NCBI GenBank assembly: GCA_016709225.1
Contig: JADJEE010000001.1
Span: forward strand, 1,054,001-1,118,000
DNA: 64,000 nt
Direction of reading: 5' to 3'
Origin: Deltaproteobacteria bacterium
GTDB taxonomy: Bacteria > Myxococcota_A > Polyangia > Nannocystales > Nannocystaceae
Shown: positions 62,169 to 64,000 of the stretch, piece by piece
How positions within the stretch are numbered: position 1 is the first letter of the stretch
Layout of the letters: each line of letters opens with the position of its first letter
Program-made: the position numbers and the translations under genes
The notes under the pieces: model-generated
Told to the model about the DNA's origin: nothing
Databases searched by the model: none
What the model saw: only the letters and a program-made list of their open reading frames with translations

Positions 62169-64000
62169 GCGAGACCGTCGCAGCGCCCGAGCCCGCGTCG
62201 CCGGAGATTCCGGAGTCGGCTTGGCGCGCGCCGCTGCTGCGCGAGCTCGATGCTCTCGCACGCTCGAGCATCGCGGCGGCCTCCCGTGTGCGCAGCTTCG
62301 TCGCCGGCGCGACGCTGTGGCCCGAGCACGATGGCGGCGACGTCATCGCGCTGCTGCTGGCGGGTCGCGTGGAGCTGCGATGCACGCGACGCGGCGACGC
62401 AATGCCCTCGCGTCTACGGCTGGCCGCGCCCGGCGACACCATCGGCGAGGACGCGCTGCTGGGCCTGCCGCGCCGCGCCAGCGCGGTCGCGCTCGAGCCG
62501 GTGCGGGTGCTCGAGATCCCGGCGGCGTTGTTCCTGCGCGGGTCGGGTCGCAGCGCCGCCGCCGGGGTCGAGCGGGAGCGGCGAGCGTTGGCCCGTCGCG
62601 CGACCGTCGACCTGCTGCGGCAGCAGGCCTTCGGTCGCCAGCTGTCGGACGACGACCTCGATCTCGTGGTCGATGCGGTGCAGTGGGATCGCTTCGAACG
62701 CGGCGCGCGGATCTTCGGCGTCGGCGAGGACGCCCAGGCCGCGTGGCTCATCTGCGACGGGCTCGTGCAGCTGCACGCCGAGGACGACGAGCGCATGCAC
62801 GTCAAGGCCTACCTCGGGCGCGGCGATGCGTTCGGTGATGACGACGTGCTCTCCGGCCAGGCACGCTCCGTGGTTGCGGTCGCGCTGGGGGCCGTGGTCG
62901 CGCTGCGGGTGCCGGCCGCGGTGTTGCGCACGGTGGTCGATCGCAATCCCGCGCTGCGCAGCGAGTTCTCGCGGGTCGCGGCCACCCGCGGCGCGCAGCA
63001 GCGCGAGGTCGTCGGCGCCGCCGCAGCGCGCTCGACCCAGCACGTGTTCCGCGATCTGTACCGCATGCAGATGGCGCGCTCGCTGCTGGTGATCGATCAG
63101 GACACCTGCGTGCGCTGTGGTCACTGCGCGTGGACCTGTGCCGCGCTGCACGGCGAGAGTCGGCTGGTGCGTCGCGGCGACAAGGTCGTCACGCGGCTGC
63201 CGGTGCTGGGCGAGGCGCCGCGCAGCCTGCTGCTGCCCAACTCGTGTCAGCATTGCAAGAACCCCGCGTGCATGATCGACTGCCCGACCGGCGCGATCGG
63301 CCGCGACCCCCACGGCGAGGTCTTCATCCGCGAGGCGCTGTGCACCGGCTGCGGCAGCTGTGCCAAGGCGTGCCCGTGGGACAACATCCGCATCGCGCCG
63401 CGGCCGGCGGGTCCGCGCGCCGCGGCGCTGTCCGCCGACATCGCGACCAAGTGCGATCTGTGCCGCGAGTACGACGAGCCCGGCTGCGTGCGCATGTGCC
63501 CGACCGGCGCGATCCTGCGGCTCGATCCCAGCCGTGACGTCGACGAGGTCGCGAGCGTGCTGGGTACCGCCGGCGCCGGCGGGCGTGCGCGTCGTCGCCT
63601 GCCGTGGGCCGCGGCCGGCGGCGTGGCGATCGCTGCGGTCGCGATCGCGGCGTCGATGCTCGCGCAGGCGTTGCACGACAGCGGGCGCTGGCAGGCCGGG
63701 GCAGGGCCCGGTCTCACCGCCGGCATCACGGCCGCGATCGCGATGCTGTTGCTGGCGATGCACGCGCTCGTCAAGCGCAGCGTGCGGTTGTTCGTGCACC
63801 GTCGATCGCGACGCCGTGAGCTCGCCGGCGTCGCCCAGGGCACCCCGCGCTCGCGGGTGCGGCCGCTCGCACGGCTGCACGTCGCGCTGGGCCTGCTGAC
63901 GCCGGCGGCGGTGCTCGGCCACGCCGGTCTCGCGCTGCCCGACGGCCCCGCGGGCGCGCTGGCGGCTGCGTTCTGGGCCGCGTTCGCCAGCGGCCTGGTC
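62165..64000 (+). CDS. Dual cNMP-binding/ferredoxin/membrane protein (truncated by window edge)
   Basis: GTG 62165 overlaps the cytochrome gene stop as GTGA. The frame is open to base 64000, so 612 residues are visible and the C-terminus lies outside. Residues about 30-140 and 160-290 resemble CRP-type cyclic-nucleotide-binding folds (ATLWPEHDGGDVIALLLAGR; ARIFGVGEDAQAAWLICDG; LGRGDAFGDDDVLSG). Sixteen cysteines follow in four ferredoxin groups: 315-325, 361-373, 393-403 and 430-445, for four [4Fe-4S] clusters as in HybA/DmsB-type electron subunits. From about 480 on, at least three hydrophobic helices with His (LHVALGLLTPAAVLGHAGL) suggest a membrane haem or quinone module. Confidence 0.85.
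   Translation, partial: MSETVAAPEPASPEIPESAWRAPLLRELDALARSSIAAASRVRSFVAGATLWPEHDGGDVIALLLAGRVELRCTRRGDAMPSRLRLAAPGDTIGEDALLGLPRRASAVALEPVRVLEIPAALFLRGSGRSAAAGVERERRALARRATVDLLRQQAFGRQLSDDDLDLVVDAVQWDRFERGARIFGVGEDAQAAWLICDGLVQLHAEDDERMHVKAYLGRGDAFGDDDVLSGQARSVVAVALGAVVALRVPAAVLRTVVDRNPALRSEFSRVAATRGAQQREVVGAAAARSTQHVFRDLYRMQMARSLLVIDQDTCVRCGHCAWTCAALHGESRLVRRGDKVVTRLPVLGEAPRSLLLPNSCQHCKNPACMIDCPTGAIGRDPHGEVFIREALCTGCGSCAKACPWDNIRIAPRPAGPRAAALSADIATKCDLCREYDEPGCVRMCPTGAILRLDPSRDVDEVASVLGTAGAGGRARRRLPWAAAGGVAIAAVAIAASMLAQALHDSGRWQAGAGPGLTAGITAAIAMLLLAMHALVKRSVRLFVHRRSRRRELAGVAQGTPRSRVRPLARLHVALGLLTPAAVLGHAGLALPDGPAGALAAAFWAAFASGLV

Overview
The window is uniformly GC-rich (about 70% by eye), its codons nearly always end in G or C, and coding density is very high, with many TGATG, ATGA and GTGA overlaps between neighbours. 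Lipoproteins with long Thr/Ser/Asp linkers, cysteine-rich repeat proteins, a eukaryote-like Ser/Thr kinase, AgmX/PglI-like and small RHH proteins, and a Gram-negative envelope set (MCE/Mla transporter, lipoproteins, outer-membrane-type proteins) point to a Myxococcota chromosome, probably of the Nannocystis/Plesiocystis type. The lineage is inferred from these characters and was not tested. There are no insertion sequences, phage genes or CRISPR arrays; this is mostly core chromosome with lineage-specific accessory genes.

Layout. 1-5.0 kb: end of a cysteine-rich secreted protein, then a leftward glycolysis/housekeeping operon (small ORF, pgk, tpiA, secG, dapF). 5.0-8.5 kb: a rightward Mla-type lipid transport operon (lipoprotein, mlaE, mlaF, mlaD) whose MlaD carries an unusual cysteine-rich insertion. 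8.6-14.7 kb: alpha/beta hydrolase with an RHH partner, a DksA/TraR protein, an RCK potassium channel, a degenerate Lgt-like protein coupled to a lipase-like hydrolase, and a Thr-rich lipoprotein. 14.8 kb: tRNA-Met. 15.1-22.1 kb: a fatty acid/butyryl-CoA cluster (thiolase, hydroxyacyl-CoA dehydrogenase, crotonase, three acyl-CoA dehydrogenases). 22.1-31.4 kb: ZU5-like lipoprotein, TPR-zincin, rlmD, holA, rpsT, a cyclophilin lipoprotein and a giant leftward repeat protein with a frameshift near its C-terminus.

31.5-43.2 kb is a dense rightward block of essential genes: yceD, rpmF, plsX, fabD, fabG, acpP, fabF (fatty acid synthesis, no fabH here), rpiB, nrdR, ribD, ribE, ribB, coaBC and a family-4-type uracil-DNA glycosylase. 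43.3-46.6 kb has an HU/IHF-type protein and an RND/MMPL exporter. 46.7-54.2 kb holds leftward genes: lipoproteins, a radical SAM protein, TPR and Pro/Ala-rich membrane proteins, an N-formylglutamate amidohydrolase-like protein and a HEAT/outer-membrane protein. 54.2-54.9 kb carries an orphan intrinsic terminator and a tRNA-Gln/tRNA-Glu pair.

The right end (55.2-64 kb) is the most unusual part. A gamma-glutamyltransferase and a HAD phosphatase precede a tightly coupled trio: an intact membrane-anchored Ser/Thr kinase, a degenerate kinase domain fused through a membrane segment to a five-haem c-type cytochrome, and a protein with two cyclic-nucleotide-binding-like domains, sixteen ferredoxin cysteines (four [4Fe-4S] clusters) and membrane helices, which runs off the window. 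I read this as a candidate phospho- and nucleotide-controlled transmembrane electron-transfer system. Several genes and stable RNAs share a TTGAC(A/G)-17/18 nt-TANNNT-like promoter.
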